From contig CAKVDS010000017.1 in assembly GCA_934726455.1 (NCBI GenBank), forward strand, positions 1 to 40,959: 40,959 bases of DNA. The letters run 5' to 3'. How positions within the stretch are numbered: the stretch's first letter is position 1; the number at the start of each line of letters is the position of its first letter. Below are positions 1 to 8,577 of the stretch, one piece after another. The DNA is from an uncultured Bacteroidales bacterium (GTDB taxonomy: Bacteria > Bacteroidota > Bacteroidia > Bacteroidales > UBA932). The position numbers and the translations under genes are program-made. Under the pieces are notes generated by a model that made no database searches, had not been told where the DNA came from, and worked only from the letters and a program-made list of their open reading frames with translations.

Positions 1-7
1 CCCCTGC

Positions 8-86
8 GCCCTCAAGGGCCTTTCCAATTTTGCTGACGCAAAATCCCGGCCCCGGGCGGTCCGCTGATGCGGACTTGTAGGCAAGT
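8..86. other. Cluster of small tetraloop-like hairpins
   Basis: Short perfect stem-loops follow one another downstream of the minus-strand PKD gene: GCCCT/AGGGC at 8-19, ATTTTGC-TGAC-GCAAAAT at 27-44, GTCCGC-TGAT-GCGGAC at 59-74 and ACTTG-TAGG-CAAGT at 73-86. They could end or protect the 3' end of that transcript, but there is no T tract on either strand, so a classical intrinsic terminator is not shown. Confidence 0.4.
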
Positions 87-98
87 TCGCCGGAGGTG

Positions 99-1265
99 CT
101 ATTCGTAGTCGCCGGCGGGGTGCTTGACGTCACGGACGGACACGTCCCATACCTTGCAGCACAGGTCCTTGCCGTCCGGGCCCTCTACGTAGAGGGTCAC
201 GACATAGCGCGCGTTGTCCTTGGCGTACTCGTGTACGGGGTTCTGCTCAGTGGAGGTGGTGCCGTCGCCGAAATCCCATTTCCATGAGGTGATGTTGCCG
301 TAGCTGCGGTCGCGGAATGCCACGAGGCGGCTGTGGTCGATGACCTCGTGCGTCCAGGCGGCTTCAACCGGCTTGCGGAACTGCGCTTCGAGCGGCATCA
401 GGGTGAAGAGGCGCTCCATGGAGGCGTTGCCGAACATCCTGTGGTGCTTGGAGAGGTTCCAGAATCCGGAGTTTCCCTTGCCTCCGTCGTAGTCTATCAC
501 CGCCCAGCACAGGCCTATCTTCTTGCCCTCGTAGAGCTTGCTCTCGGTGGAGTATGCCGGCCCGTCGGGACTGGCGAAATCGAACGGAGTGATATAGAAC
601 TCGAACTTGAGCGTGCCGCTCTCCCCGTGCTTGAAGTCGTAGCTGTAGGCGTAGTTGGCATAAGGGAGCTCCTTGAGCCACTGCTGCGTGCCCCAGACCA
701 TCGTCCAGGACTTGCCCGGCGTAGGAGGGGTCATGATATGATAGTTCTGCGCGTGCACGTTCTGGAGCTGGAAGAAAGCGTCGAAACGGCTCAGGACCTC
801 GTCGTTGAGACGGAATTCATCGATGTGCGGGCCGCCGGAGAGGTCTCCGTCCACCACGATCTCGAAGGTGTCGTTGCGCAGTCCGAGCTGGTCGAAGTCC
901 CAGTAGTCATCGTATGCTTCGTAATAGAAATACAGGCGGTTGAGTCCCTCGACCCAGCCGACTTTGACCTTGATGTCGAGTGTGGACTTGTCGATGCCCT
1001 TGTGCTTGCCGCTGTCGTCCCACATCTCTTCCATCGGGACGGTGTAGCTTTCCGGAACCATGTCCCAGTCTGAAAACTCCCCGTCGATGCGTGGAATCAT
1101 GTTCTTTGGGAACTGGAATACCTTGAATCCAGGCTCAGTGACCTGAACGTCAATTGTCCTGCCCGGCAGCATGTTCTTGCCCTTGTACGGGTTGTCCTGG
1201 GCTCCGAGGGTGAGGATGGAGGCGGCCGCAAGTGTGGCGGCCGCCAATGGTTTGAGGATGTTCAT
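99..1265 (-). CDS. Secreted CBM9-like sugar-binding protein with C-terminal PKD domain
   Basis: The 388-residue product starts with a Sec signal (MNILKPLAAATLAAASILTL, cleavage near GAQ) and has no lipobox Cys. Residues about 50-290 look like a CBM9-type carbohydrate-binding beta-sandwich (IDGEFSDWD near the start, then FEIVVDGD). Residues about 305-376 form a PKD domain, with the family signature WDFGDGTTSTEQNPVHEY. Such proteins bind glycan at the cell surface or in the periplasm; no catalytic residues are evident. The start codon overlaps the stop of the upstream GH35-like gene by one base (TAATG), so the two are probably translationally coupled and act on the same substrate. The substrate is not known. 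Confidence 0.8.
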   Translation of the reverse strand: MNILKPLAAATLAAASILTLGAQDNPYKGKNMLPGRTIDVQVTEPGFKVFQFPKNMIPRIDGEFSDWDMVPESYTVPMEEMWDDSGKHKGIDKSTLDIKVKVGWVEGLNRLYFYYEAYDDYWDFDQLGLRNDTFEIVVDGDLSGGPHIDEFRLNDEVLSRFDAFFQLQNVHAQNYHIMTPPTPGKSWTMVWGTQQWLKELPYANYAYSYDFKHGESGTLKFEFYITPFDFASPDGPAYSTESKLYEGKKIGLCWAVIDYDGGKGNSGFWNLSKHHRMFGNASMERLFTLMPLEAQFRKPVEAAWTHEVIDHSRLVAFRDRSYGNITSWKWDFGDGTTSTEQNPVHEYAKDNARYVVTLYVEGPDGKDLCCKVWDVSVRDVKHPAGDYE

Positions 1266-2983
1266 TATTTGTAGTTGTAAAGTTGCACTTTTATGAATCC
1301 CGGTTCAGGCGTGCCGAAGTTGAGGCCCTGGCCGGAGAAGCCTTCTTCGACGGCCGGGACGAGGTCGTAGCGCAGTTGGATCTGGTCTCCGTTGAGCCAG
1401 CGTCCCTCGACCCATTTGCCGTCCACATAGTCTCCTTCCGTCACTTTGGCAAGACCCACGATGTCGCGGCCCTCCTTCGGGAGGAAAGTGATGCGGACAT
1501 TCGAGCCGAGGACAAGGTAGCTGTCGGCGCTCTCCTGGATCACGATGGCGTAGCCTATCGCGTCAGGGGCGTAGGTGCCGCCGGTGAGCTGTGGGGCGCC
1601 ACCGTTGCGGCGTCCGCTTGAGACGAGTTCGCAGCAGACCTTGTAGTCTCCGAGGAGAAGCTCTTCCTTGAGTCTCATAGGATTGGAGCCTTTGAGCCAT
1701 GAGGCGCGGATGCGGCCTTCGGCCTGGGCTTTGAGGATCTGGGCGGAGGCGGCATCGGCCTTGCGGTAGAATGCGCTGAAGGTGGCGTTGGACGGGTCGA
1801 GCGCGTCTCTGTCAAGCCCGAACGGAGAGTATCCTATGCCGCCCATCTCTCCGATGGTGAAGGCGGCGTTGGCTGCACCCTGCTGTCCGGCACGTGACTC
1901 CGGCACGAATACCGGGTTGCCGCTGCGGGCGTACATCTTGAGGATGTTCTGGTAGTCAGGGAGATAGATGTCCGGAGAGAGGATGTCGATGGCAGGTGCC
2001 GCCGCTCTCCAGATGTCGTGGTTCTGGGCCTGCGGGCCGCCGGACGGATAGTTTCCGGGGCGGCTGTCTTCAGGCTGGACGATCCAAGCATTGACGAAGG
2101 TCGGCAGTGCATATTCAGCCTTGCCTGCCGCAGAGACCTTATTCATATATGAGGCATAGTTCCAGGCCATGAAGATTTCGTCTGTGCGGTCGTTCTTGCC
2201 GAATACTTCTTCCCAGGTGCCCGAAGTCTTGAAATTGCTGTTCTTCCATGCGGCGAGGGTCTCCGGAAGCAGGGACTCCTTGTTCCCGATGAGGTAGTTC
2301 ATCAGCTGCTGCGGCACAGGGCCTGCAATTGCGGCATTTGCTGCCGGGCAGAAGTCGCGGGTGTAGCCGTGCAGGCCGACCTCGTTCTCCATCTGGATCA
2401 TTATGACTGTCTGCTCCTCGGAGTCAATCTCCTTGATGTGCTTCATCATGGCTGCGTAGGCTTTGCCGTCAGCTTCAGCTGTGGCTGTGCCGAGCGTGCT
2501 GAGGATAGGGAGGGTCTTGCCGTCTTTGGTGAGTGCGGAAGGGAAGCGGACGGCGTCTTTCTTGACCCATGTCGGATGGTAACTGCTCACGCCGTTTTTC
2601 CAGCTCCCGAACCACAGCAGGACGAGCTTCATGTCATGCGCTCTGGCATCGGTGATGAGGTCATCGACCACGGTGAAGTCGAATTTGCCTTCCTGCGGCT
2701 CCGTCTGTTCCCAGCTGACCACTGCGAGGACCGTGTTGATACCGGCTTTCTGCAGGGCATCCCAATGAGGAGCCATGTAAGCCCGGCTTGAGGATGCGGA
2801 GTTGGTGAGTTCGCAGGCGAGGGCCAAGTACGGTTCTCCTTTGACTATGAGCTGGGTGACAGGGCCTCTTTTTTCGAGGTGGGGGGCCGGTTGGGATGCC
2901 GATGATGTTGTGGCGGACGGTTGCGTGCATGCGGCAAATGCCAGCGCTGACGCGCAGAGTGTGGTAATTATTTGTCTGTTCAT
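1265..2983 (-). CDS. GH35-like beta-galactosidase (DUF5597 type), lipoprotein
   Basis: The 572-residue product carries a lipoprotein signal (lipobox FAAC, Cys19) and a TIM-barrel glycoside hydrolase domain. WEQTEPQEGKFDF (about residues 91-103) and MENEVG (198-203, probable acid/base Glu201) are typical of GH35-related beta-galactosidases. VFVPESRAG (about 358-366) supplies the likely nucleophile Glu362. The C-terminal part after residue 420 matches the extra beta domain usual in DUF5597-containing members. It probably removes terminal galactose from an oligosaccharide at the outer membrane. It is the first gene of a two-gene unit with the CBM9/PKD protein. The exact linkage specificity cannot be told from sequence. 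Confidence 0.8.
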   Translation of the reverse strand: MNRQIITTLCASALAFAACTQPSATTSSASQPAPHLEKRGPVTQLIVKGEPYLALACELTNSASSSRAYMAPHWDALQKAGINTVLAVVSWEQTEPQEGKFDFTVVDDLITDARAHDMKLVLLWFGSWKNGVSSYHPTWVKKDAVRFPSALTKDGKTLPILSTLGTATAEADGKAYAAMMKHIKEIDSEEQTVIMIQMENEVGLHGYTRDFCPAANAAIAGPVPQQLMNYLIGNKESLLPETLAAWKNSNFKTSGTWEEVFGKNDRTDEIFMAWNYASYMNKVSAAGKAEYALPTFVNAWIVQPEDSRPGNYPSGGPQAQNHDIWRAAAPAIDILSPDIYLPDYQNILKMYARSGNPVFVPESRAGQQGAANAAFTIGEMGGIGYSPFGLDRDALDPSNATFSAFYRKADAASAQILKAQAEGRIRASWLKGSNPMRLKEELLLGDYKVCCELVSSGRRNGGAPQLTGGTYAPDAIGYAIVIQESADSYLVLGSNVRITFLPKEGRDIVGLAKVTEGDYVDGKWVEGRWLNGDQIQLRYDLVPAVEEGFSGQGLNFGTPEPGFIKVQLYNYK

Positions 2984-3001
2984 ACTGTAGTTTTAGTTTT
3001 G

Positions 3002-3009
3002 TAAAGATA
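3002..3009 (-). promoter_or_regulatory. Probable -7 box for the GH35-like operon
   Basis: On the minus strand the bases read TATCTTTA, one mismatch from the Bacteroidota -7 box TAnnTTTG, 18 bp before the ATG. No convincing TTTG is present 19-20 bp upstream. The site lies within 60 bp of the divergent rubrerythrin promoter. Confidence 0.4.
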
Positions 3010-3030
3010 CGGATAATTTTCGAGATGCTC

Positions 3031-3060
3031 TTGCAGGTATGTTTTTTATTCGTATCTTTG
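3031..3060 (+). promoter_or_regulatory. Rubrerythrin promoter
   Basis: TTG at 3031-3033, a 19-bp gap and TATCTTTG at 3053-3060 match the Bacteroidota sigma-ABfr promoter. The expected start point is near 3067, giving a leader of about 30 nt. Confidence 0.75.
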
Positions 3061-3097
3061 CCGTACAATTTAGAATAATTCAAAATTAGAAGCGATT

Positions 3098-3649
3098 ATG
3101 GTAAAGAAATTCAGATGCACCGTTTGCGGTTATGTCTATGAGGGTGAGAACCCTCCGGCAGAGTGTCCGGTATGCCATGCAAAGGCGGACAAGTTCGTTG
3201 AAATCAAGGATGACGACGAGAAGTGGGCCTGCGAGCACAAGCTCGGCGACGGTCAGGTGGAGGATGCCGAGGTGATGCAGGGGCTGCATGATCACTTCAA
3301 CGGCGAGTGCACCGAGGTGGGCATGTATCTTGCGATGAGCCGTCAGGCTGAGCGTGAGGGGTATCCGGAGATCGCCGAGGCTTTCAAGCGCTACGCTTTC
3401 GAGGAGGCTGAGCATGCTTCCAAGTTCGCTGAACTTCTGGGTGAAGTCGTATGGGACACCAAGACCAACCTCAAGAAGCGTGCTGAGGCTGAGGCCGGCG
3501 CCTGCGAGGGCAAACTCGCCATCGCCACACGCGCCAAGCAGCTGGGCTATGATGCCATCCACGACACCGTGCATGAGATGGCGAAAGATGAAGCCCGCCA
3601 CGGGGCAGGCTTCAAGGGTCTCTATAAGAGGTTCTTCGGCGACAAGTAA
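3098..3649 (+). CDS. Rubrerythrin with N-terminal rubredoxin domain (reverse type)
   Basis: The 183-residue protein begins with a rubredoxin-like Fe(Cys)4 domain: CTVC at residues 7-10 and CPVC at 23-26. It continues with a ferritin-like four-helix diiron domain containing GECTEVG, FEEAEH and KDEARHG. In classical rubrerythrins the rubredoxin domain is C-terminal, so this is the reversed arrangement seen in many anaerobes. The family reduces hydrogen peroxide to water in the cytoplasm using NAD(P)H-derived electrons. The gene is monocistronic, has its own strong promoter and ends before a long hairpin. This fits an anaerobic, oxidative-stress-defended host. Confidence 0.93.
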   Translation: MVKKFRCTVCGYVYEGENPPAECPVCHAKADKFVEIKDDDEKWACEHKLGDGQVEDAEVMQGLHDHFNGECTEVGMYLAMSRQAEREGYPEIAEAFKRYAFEEAEHASKFAELLGEVVWDTKTNLKKRAEAEAGACEGKLAIATRAKQLGYDAIHDTVHEMAKDEARHGAGFKGLYKRFFGDK

Positions 3650-3668
3650 TCTCCACAAGTCAAAAATA

Positions 3669-3736
3669 GCCGGAGGGGGCCGGTGCAACTATGCGATGTT
3701 TTTGTTCTGAGCATAGTTGCACCGGCCCTCTCCGGC
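3669..3736. repeat. Long hairpin, loop-conserved family, member 1
   Basis: Two 26-nt arms (3669-3694 and 3711-3736) pair throughout except for one G-T position, around a 16-nt loop GATGTTTTTGTTCTGA. It lies between the convergent rubrerythrin and lipoprotein genes and may end both transcripts. The loop resembles those at 3750-3765 and 19153-19168, while the arms differ. Confidence 0.85.
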
Positions 3737-3740
3737 AAAA

Positions 3741-3774
3741 GCACTATGCGAAAGTTTTGTGTTGAGCATAGTGC
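3741..3774. repeat. Hairpin, loop-conserved family, member 2
   Basis: Perfect 9-nt arms GCACTATGC/GCATAGTGC (3741-3749, 3766-3774) enclose the 16-nt loop GAAAGTTTTGTGTTGA. It starts 4 bp after the preceding long hairpin. The two share CTATGC next to the loop but not the outer arm. Confidence 0.85.
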
Positions 3775-3801
3775 CTCTGCCGCAGCGTGCTGTCCAATCA
3801 G

Positions 3802-5682
3802 TTATTTCTTCGGGGCGGTGTAGGACCAGGTCTTGTAGACTGTGGTGCCGTGAAGCGGTTTCCAACTTAGAGTAAATGACTCCACCTTATTGTCTTCCAG
3901 CAGTTTGGTATTTTCCGTCAGTACTGCCGTGGTAGCTGCGATCTGGGCGTCGATGCTGTCCTTGTCATCTTCCTTTACCGTGTAGAGGGAGAAGGACGGA
4001 AGCCAGTATTTAGGGAAATAGGTCGTCATTACCCGCTCGGTGTTTGCATTGTAAGGTGAGATGGTCATTATCCATTCCTGCTCATAGCGTGCCGGCGGAT
4101 TGAGGTTCAAGGTCTGGCTGTCTTCAGTAAGGAATGTTTTGTATTTGCCCCCTTTCTGGTGATTCTTCTTCAAGTCTTTGCATAGGCCCTGAAGGCCTAT
4201 CCATGTCTTGGAGGTGAAAGAGTACGAGTCCGAGGCATCGCTGATTTTCCATATCCAGCTGTGCCCCATGGTGCAGTCAGACTTGAGGATGGGTCTTGCG
4301 AAGTCGTGACGGACATCCTTGTTGACGTCTCTTGTGATCTTAGGGAGAATCCCCGCCTTGTAATCCCACTTCGGTTTGTTGCCGTTGTAGGAGAAGTTCA
4401 TTTCAAGATCCATCACATTGTGCGTCCAGCTTTTGGACATCGTCAGGCTGCTCGCGAGTTTGATGCTCGGATTTGCGGTGATGGTGAGAGCCCCGTCAAG
4501 AGACCACGTCATGTTCTCCGTGTAGGTTGATTCCCCTTTGATGTTGTTTGCCGGAGAGACATGCTCGACGTTGGCGTTGCTGTTGCTGAATTCTGCCTGT
4601 GCTCCCAGATTCACCATATAGGCCCAGTACGCTCTCGGATCTTTGGCAATATCGCCGAATGCCTCCTTGACCCTGTACTCGTTCCAGTCTTTTTCGGATG
4701 TCGGACCGCAGACGAGCTTGCTGTTCTCGGCACGTAACTCCTGGTGAATCAGATAGTAATCGGAGCCTTTGCCGTCATTTGCAGCCCAAATCTCGTATGA
4801 GACCGTGACCGGCTCGAACTTGTGTCCGGCGTAAGCGTTGTAGGAGTAGGATATCTTCTGTGCGTTGGTGATTTCATCCAGACTCTGGCTGTCTTCGTTG
4901 GGGACAACAGCGGCGAGGATGCTGATGCCTTTTTCCACGGACAGCGTGTTCCCTGCGTCCAGCCATCTGGCCAGGGCATCGGCGTGGAGTCCGTACAGGT
5001 AGTCTGTCGGGACATCTTCGACACGATTTTCAATATAAGACTCACCCTCGCTTTCATCGTCTCCGCTGATGCTTACTTTCAGCGGTTTAGCCTCGTCAAG
5101 GTCGGTGATGATCTGGTATTCTCCGCCTCTGATGGCTATGATGTCGCAGAGCACACCGTCGGTGTCCACGTCATCGATGAATGTAGGGACGAGCAGGCCG
5201 TCCTTGTCCTTGCTGATATTCAGAATATTGTGTATTGCGGTCTTGCCTTCTGCACTGATGGAGAGCGGTCCGCTGCCGATGGCGCTCCTTATTGAAGACT
5301 GGAGTTTACGCAGCAGGGCGTCGGTCCCGGTCCGTGTCGGCTCGCAGTAGACGAGACTGCCTCCTCTGGCGAGCAGGGCTGCGATGGCATCTGCGTCTGC
5401 TGTGCTGAGCGTGGAGGATGCCTTGTCATGGAGCACTGCGGTCTTGACGGAGGCGTTGAGAGCCTCGGCCTTGTCTTCAATGCGGGCCGCGAGAGCCTTG
5501 GCACTGCCTTGATAGGAGTTCGGGAAGATGTAGCTTCGTGATTGTGTCTTGACTGTGAGGACGTCTTCTGCCGGGTAGTCGGGTTCGTTGATGCTGCCGG
5601 AAGTGCTGCTGAGGTCCTGCCTGTCGCAGGCACAGAGGGCAAGGGCGCAAAGGGCGGTAAGGGTCAGTCTGCGGATGTGCAT
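3802..5682 (-). CDS. Large lipoprotein, possible beta-pore-forming fold
   Basis: The 626-residue product has a lipoprotein signal (lipobox LCAC, Cys19). Residues about 40-290 are of unrecognised type and look like a domain that first builds a Ser/Ala-rich helical segment (residues 55-130). The C-terminal half (about 300-626) is rich in alternating Ser/Thr/aromatic strands, with many Trp/Tyr such as HSWIWKISD and PKWDYKAG. That pattern recalls leukocidin/hemolysin-type beta-pore-forming proteins known in Bacteroides, but this is only an impression. The gene follows the Ntn hydrolase gene by 5 bp and is likely the last gene of the cluster. Function is unknown; pore-former, surface antigen and export partner remain open. 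Confidence 0.6.
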   Translation of the reverse strand: MHIRRLTLTALCALALCACDRQDLSSTSGSINEPDYPAEDVLTVKTQSRSYIFPNSYQGSAKALAARIEDKAEALNASVKTAVLHDKASSTLSTADADAIAALLARGGSLVYCEPTRTGTDALLRKLQSSIRSAIGSGPLSISAEGKTAIHNILNISKDKDGLLVPTFIDDVDTDGVLCDIIAIRGGEYQIITDLDEAKPLKVSISGDDESEGESYIENRVEDVPTDYLYGLHADALARWLDAGNTLSVEKGISILAAVVPNEDSQSLDEITNAQKISYSYNAYAGHKFEPVTVSYEIWAANDGKGSDYYLIHQELRAENSKLVCGPTSEKDWNEYRVKEAFGDIAKDPRAYWAYMVNLGAQAEFSNSNANVEHVSPANNIKGESTYTENMTWSLDGALTITANPSIKLASSLTMSKSWTHNVMDLEMNFSYNGNKPKWDYKAGILPKITRDVNKDVRHDFARPILKSDCTMGHSWIWKISDASDSYSFTSKTWIGLQGLCKDLKKNHQKGGKYKTFLTEDSQTLNLNPPARYEQEWIMTISPYNANTERVMTTYFPKYWLPSFSLYTVKEDDKDSIDAQIAATTAVLTENTKLLEDNKVESFTLSWKPLHGTTVYKTWSYTAPKK

Positions 5683-5687
5683 GGGGA

Positions 5688-6863
5688 TCAGAATGTGAAG
5701 TGTGAAACTTTGTTGTATTCCTTGAGTATGGCCACGTCAAGTGTCTTTTGAGAGAGATTGTACAGGGATGACCACTGCGTGTGGGAGGTAGGTTCGTTGA
5801 TGTCCACATCTGTGGCTACATCTCCGAGCAGCTGCATGGCCTGTTCCGGGGTCAGCTTGTAGGCGTTGAGTTTCAGAGTTTCCCTCATCTTGTCGTAGCG
5901 CCATCTGCCGTGGTCGGTCAGACCGCCTTCGGGATGCCTTGCCATGTCGGGGCTGACATAGAAATTGGTGACGCAGCGCAGGGTGTCGTTGCCGTTGAGA
6001 ACCTGCATCAGGTTCGGCCTGCCGCTGAAGTCCGGATTGCCGTAGACATATTCCACTATGGCATAGTCTCCCTTGGCGTCGGCCATGAAGAAGTGGTAGT
6101 TGCCGCCTGCCGGGGAGTCCTGGCAGAGGTTGTAGTCCTTGAGCATCTCTATTGCCTGGTCTACGGTGGAGGCCCTGTCGAGGAGCATGCGCATGGCTAC
6201 GGTGGTGATGATGTTCCTTTTGCCCGGAGTGTCCTGCACTGTAGGCTCTCCTCCCAGATGGAGCACGCCCACAGCGAGGCCGTCCTCATTGATGCCGTCC
6301 ATCAGGGCGTACGGGAATGCCATCATGACCGACAGGTCTGAGATTCCGTCGGTATAGAATCCTTTCTTGAGCCCGAGCCAGTATGAATCGACCATGGAGA
6401 TGGATTTCTTGCCGCCTTCCGGAGCGGTCCTCACCAGGACAGCCGTGATCGGGATTTCCTTGCCGGTAGCAGGGTCTTTGTGGCAGAAGTCGAAGTTGCG
6501 GCCCATGAAGTATGCGCTTCCGTCTGCGGACGGGGCCGCGAAAGCGCTGCATGCGGCGCCTGTGTTGAGCTTGGGGCCGGTCTGCGGAATCTTGTCGAAC
6601 AGCTGTCCCGCCACGAATCCGATGATGCCTTCGGCGTCTGTAGGCTGTGCCGCGAGCATCGCATCGAGTTTGTAGTCCTGCGTGTAGTTGAGTTCGTAGA
6701 ACCTGCCGCCTCCGTTGTCAAGGTCTTTCATTGACTTTATCATCTCCAGTTTGGAGCGGTCGGTGATGTAGGCGGCCGGGTTGGAAGTGACCTCGGCGCT
6801 GTTTCGGCATCCTGTCAGGGATGCGGCCGCTGCGATGGCGGCAATCAGAACAGTCTTCTTCAT
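5688..6863 (-). CDS. Choloylglycine hydrolase-family (linear amide C-N) hydrolase, lipoprotein
   Basis: The start at 6863 (MKKTVLIAAIA) places a lipobox LTGC with Cys19; an upstream in-frame ATG at 6917 would precede the signal and lie on the promoter. The 391-residue protein has the Ntn-hydrolase signature: nucleophile Cys105 in TGAACSAF, followed at the family spacing by GRNFDF (Arg122, Asp125), the counterpart of Arg18/Asp21 in bile salt hydrolases. In classical members Cys becomes residue 1 after processing, but here about 85 residues separate the lipid anchor from Cys105. The reaction is cleavage of a linear amide bond; bile salts, acyl-amino acids or peptide amides are all possible. It lies 76 bp after the ABC exporter and has its own promoter. 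Confidence 0.78.
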   Translation of the reverse strand: MKKTVLIAAIAAAASLTGCRNSAEVTSNPAAYITDRSKLEMIKSMKDLDNGGGRFYELNYTQDYKLDAMLAAQPTDAEGIIGFVAGQLFDKIPQTGPKLNTGAACSAFAAPSADGSAYFMGRNFDFCHKDPATGKEIPITAVLVRTAPEGGKKSISMVDSYWLGLKKGFYTDGISDLSVMMAFPYALMDGINEDGLAVGVLHLGGEPTVQDTPGKRNIITTVAMRMLLDRASTVDQAIEMLKDYNLCQDSPAGGNYHFFMADAKGDYAIVEYVYGNPDFSGRPNLMQVLNGNDTLRCVTNFYVSPDMARHPEGGLTDHGRWRYDKMRETLKLNAYKLTPEQAMQLLGDVATDVDINEPTSHTQWSSLYNLSQKTLDVAILKEYNKVSHFTF

Positions 6864-6914
6864 ACAAGTATCTTTATTCACGGGCTCCGCTTCGTGCGGA
6901 ACACCATCAAGGTG

Positions 6915-6946
6915 CAAAGTAATGATAAAAATATGAATTTTACAAA
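6915..6946 (-). promoter_or_regulatory. Promoter of the Ntn hydrolase/lipoprotein pair
   Basis: On the minus strand TTTG (6946-6943), 20 bp and TTACTTTG (6922-6915) match the Bacteroidota consensus with one mismatch in the -7 box. The -33 box touches the last codon of the ABC exporter gene, so the pair can be expressed apart from the upstream cluster. Confidence 0.6.
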
Positions 6947-8577
6947 CTTATGGTCACGTCCGCCCCTGCCGTCACGGCTTCGCGGTGGGAGATGAAGATG
7001 ACCGTGAGACTGCGGCGTCGCATGTATTCCCGGAGATTGTCGAGCATGAGTTTCTCGGTTGCCGGGTCGAGCGAGGATGTGGCTTCGTCCAGCAGGAGTA
7101 TGCTCCCCTCTTGCAGCAGGGCCCGGGCCACGGCTATTCTTTGGCACTGGCCTTCACTGAGGCCGCTGCCTGACTCTCCGCAAGGGCTGTCAAGTCCTTG
7201 CGGCAGATTGAATACGAAATCGGCGGCTGCGGTGTGCAGCACTTCGCGCATGCTCTCTTCCGTGGCAGAGGGATCGGCGAGCAGAAGGTTGCTGCGTATC
7301 GTTCCGCTCATCAGGCTGTTGCCCTGCGGGACGTAGCGGAAGTTGCCCCGCGCGCCCTTGCCTGCCGGGGCTGAGGTTAGGGAATCGTATATCGTGATGA
7401 TGCCGCTTTCCGGCTTGAGCAGCCCGAGGATGAGCTTCACGAGGGTGCTCTTGCCGGCCCCTGTCGGACCCGCTATGGCGGTGAGGGTGCGGGGACGGAA
7501 GTCGTGGGAAAATGCTCTCAGCACTTCCTGCCCGGAAGTGTCCGGATAGGTGAAACTTACATTTTCAAAACGCACCCCTGCGGTGCCTTTAGCCATCCAT
7601 TCCGGGCCGTCCTGCTCTGGAGGCAGGTTCTCGAGTTCCATAAGGCGCTCGATGGAGGTGAGGGCATGGATGAATGCCGGCAGCTCCCTTGCGAGGTCAG
7701 CCACAGGACGCTGGACCTGCCCGACGAGCTGCAGAAAGGCTGTCATCATGCCGAAGCTGACTGCGCCGCTCTTGATCCCGAGTATGCCCCAGATGAAGGC
7801 TGCCGCATATCCGCCCATGAACCCGAGGGACATGAGGCCGCGCGCGAATGCGTTGTAGTTGAGCCTTTCGGCGGTCTTGGCCTTGAGACGGGACTGGAAA
7901 TTGCCGAGGGCCGAGAGCACCCGGGCAGTTCCGCTCAGGGTGAGGGCGAGGATGCGGTTGTGCAGGTTCTCCTGGATGAGCTGCTGGATGTCTGAGTCTA
8001 GACTCCGGATATCGGAGGTGAGAGCCCTGAGTTTCAGGAAGAACAGCCTTGAGCCGCCGATGGCGGCAAACATCAGTACGAGCAGGACCCAGAGCAGGCC
8101 CGGAGCCATCAGAAGCAGGTAGATGGAGGCCGCTACCAGTTGGAACAGGGTTACCACCGCCCCGGGGATGTGGGAGCAGAGCAGTTCGGCAATGATCCTG
8201 ATGTCTTCTTCGAGGCGGTTGACCGCGTCTCCGCTGCCGAACTTCTCGCGCCCGGTCCATTCGCTGGAGAGGACATCTCCGAAAAGGCGTTGCCTAAGCG
8301 TGTTCTGTGTCTGGAGGATGCCGTATTTCTCGCAGTATGAGTATGCTATGTTCGTCGCGAGCTGGACTGCCATGATGCAGGCCATGAGGGCTATCCGTCC
8401 CGGGAGAGGGGCAGTGGAGGCTCCGGTGGCAACGTCCACAAGCTCTTTGCAGACCCACACGAACGAGAGGGATGCGGCTATGCGCACCAACCCCAGCAAG
8501 ACGCAGGCGGCGGCCCATTTTCTGGACGGGCCGGACAGCCGCCGGAGTCCTTTAAGGCAGCTTCGCAGGCTCCTCAT
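6940..8577 (-). CDS. ABC exporter, fused permease and ATPase
   Basis: The start at 8577 gives a one-base TGATG overlap with the PqqD-like gene; the next ATG upstream (8607) would overlap it by 31 bp. The 545-residue protein has a six-helix exporter membrane domain (about residues 20-310) and an ATPase domain. Walker A is GPTGAGKST (370-378), the signature LSEGQ is at 473-477, Walker B ILLLDEA is at 493-499 and the H-loop His is near 531. It lacks the N-terminal C39 peptidase domain of peptide-cleaving exporters. This is the architecture of MsbA/HlyB-like and of RiPP exporters (type D in lasso clusters). Its neighbours suggest a small peptide or modified peptide as cargo. Confidence 0.88.
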   Translation of the reverse strand: MRSLRSCLKGLRRLSGPSRKWAAACVLLGLVRIAASLSFVWVCKELVDVATGASTAPLPGRIALMACIMAVQLATNIAYSYCEKYGILQTQNTLRQRLFGDVLSSEWTGREKFGSGDAVNRLEEDIRIIAELLCSHIPGAVVTLFQLVAASIYLLLMAPGLLWVLLVLMFAAIGGSRLFFLKLRALTSDIRSLDSDIQQLIQENLHNRILALTLSGTARVLSALGNFQSRLKAKTAERLNYNAFARGLMSLGFMGGYAAAFIWGILGIKSGAVSFGMMTAFLQLVGQVQRPVADLARELPAFIHALTSIERLMELENLPPEQDGPEWMAKGTAGVRFENVSFTYPDTSGQEVLRAFSHDFRPRTLTAIAGPTGAGKSTLVKLILGLLKPESGIITIYDSLTSAPAGKGARGNFRYVPQGNSLMSGTIRSNLLLADPSATEESMREVLHTAAADFVFNLPQGLDSPCGESGSGLSEGQCQRIAVARALLQEGSILLLDEATSSLDPATEKLMLDNLREYMRRRSLTVIFISHREAVTAGADVTISL

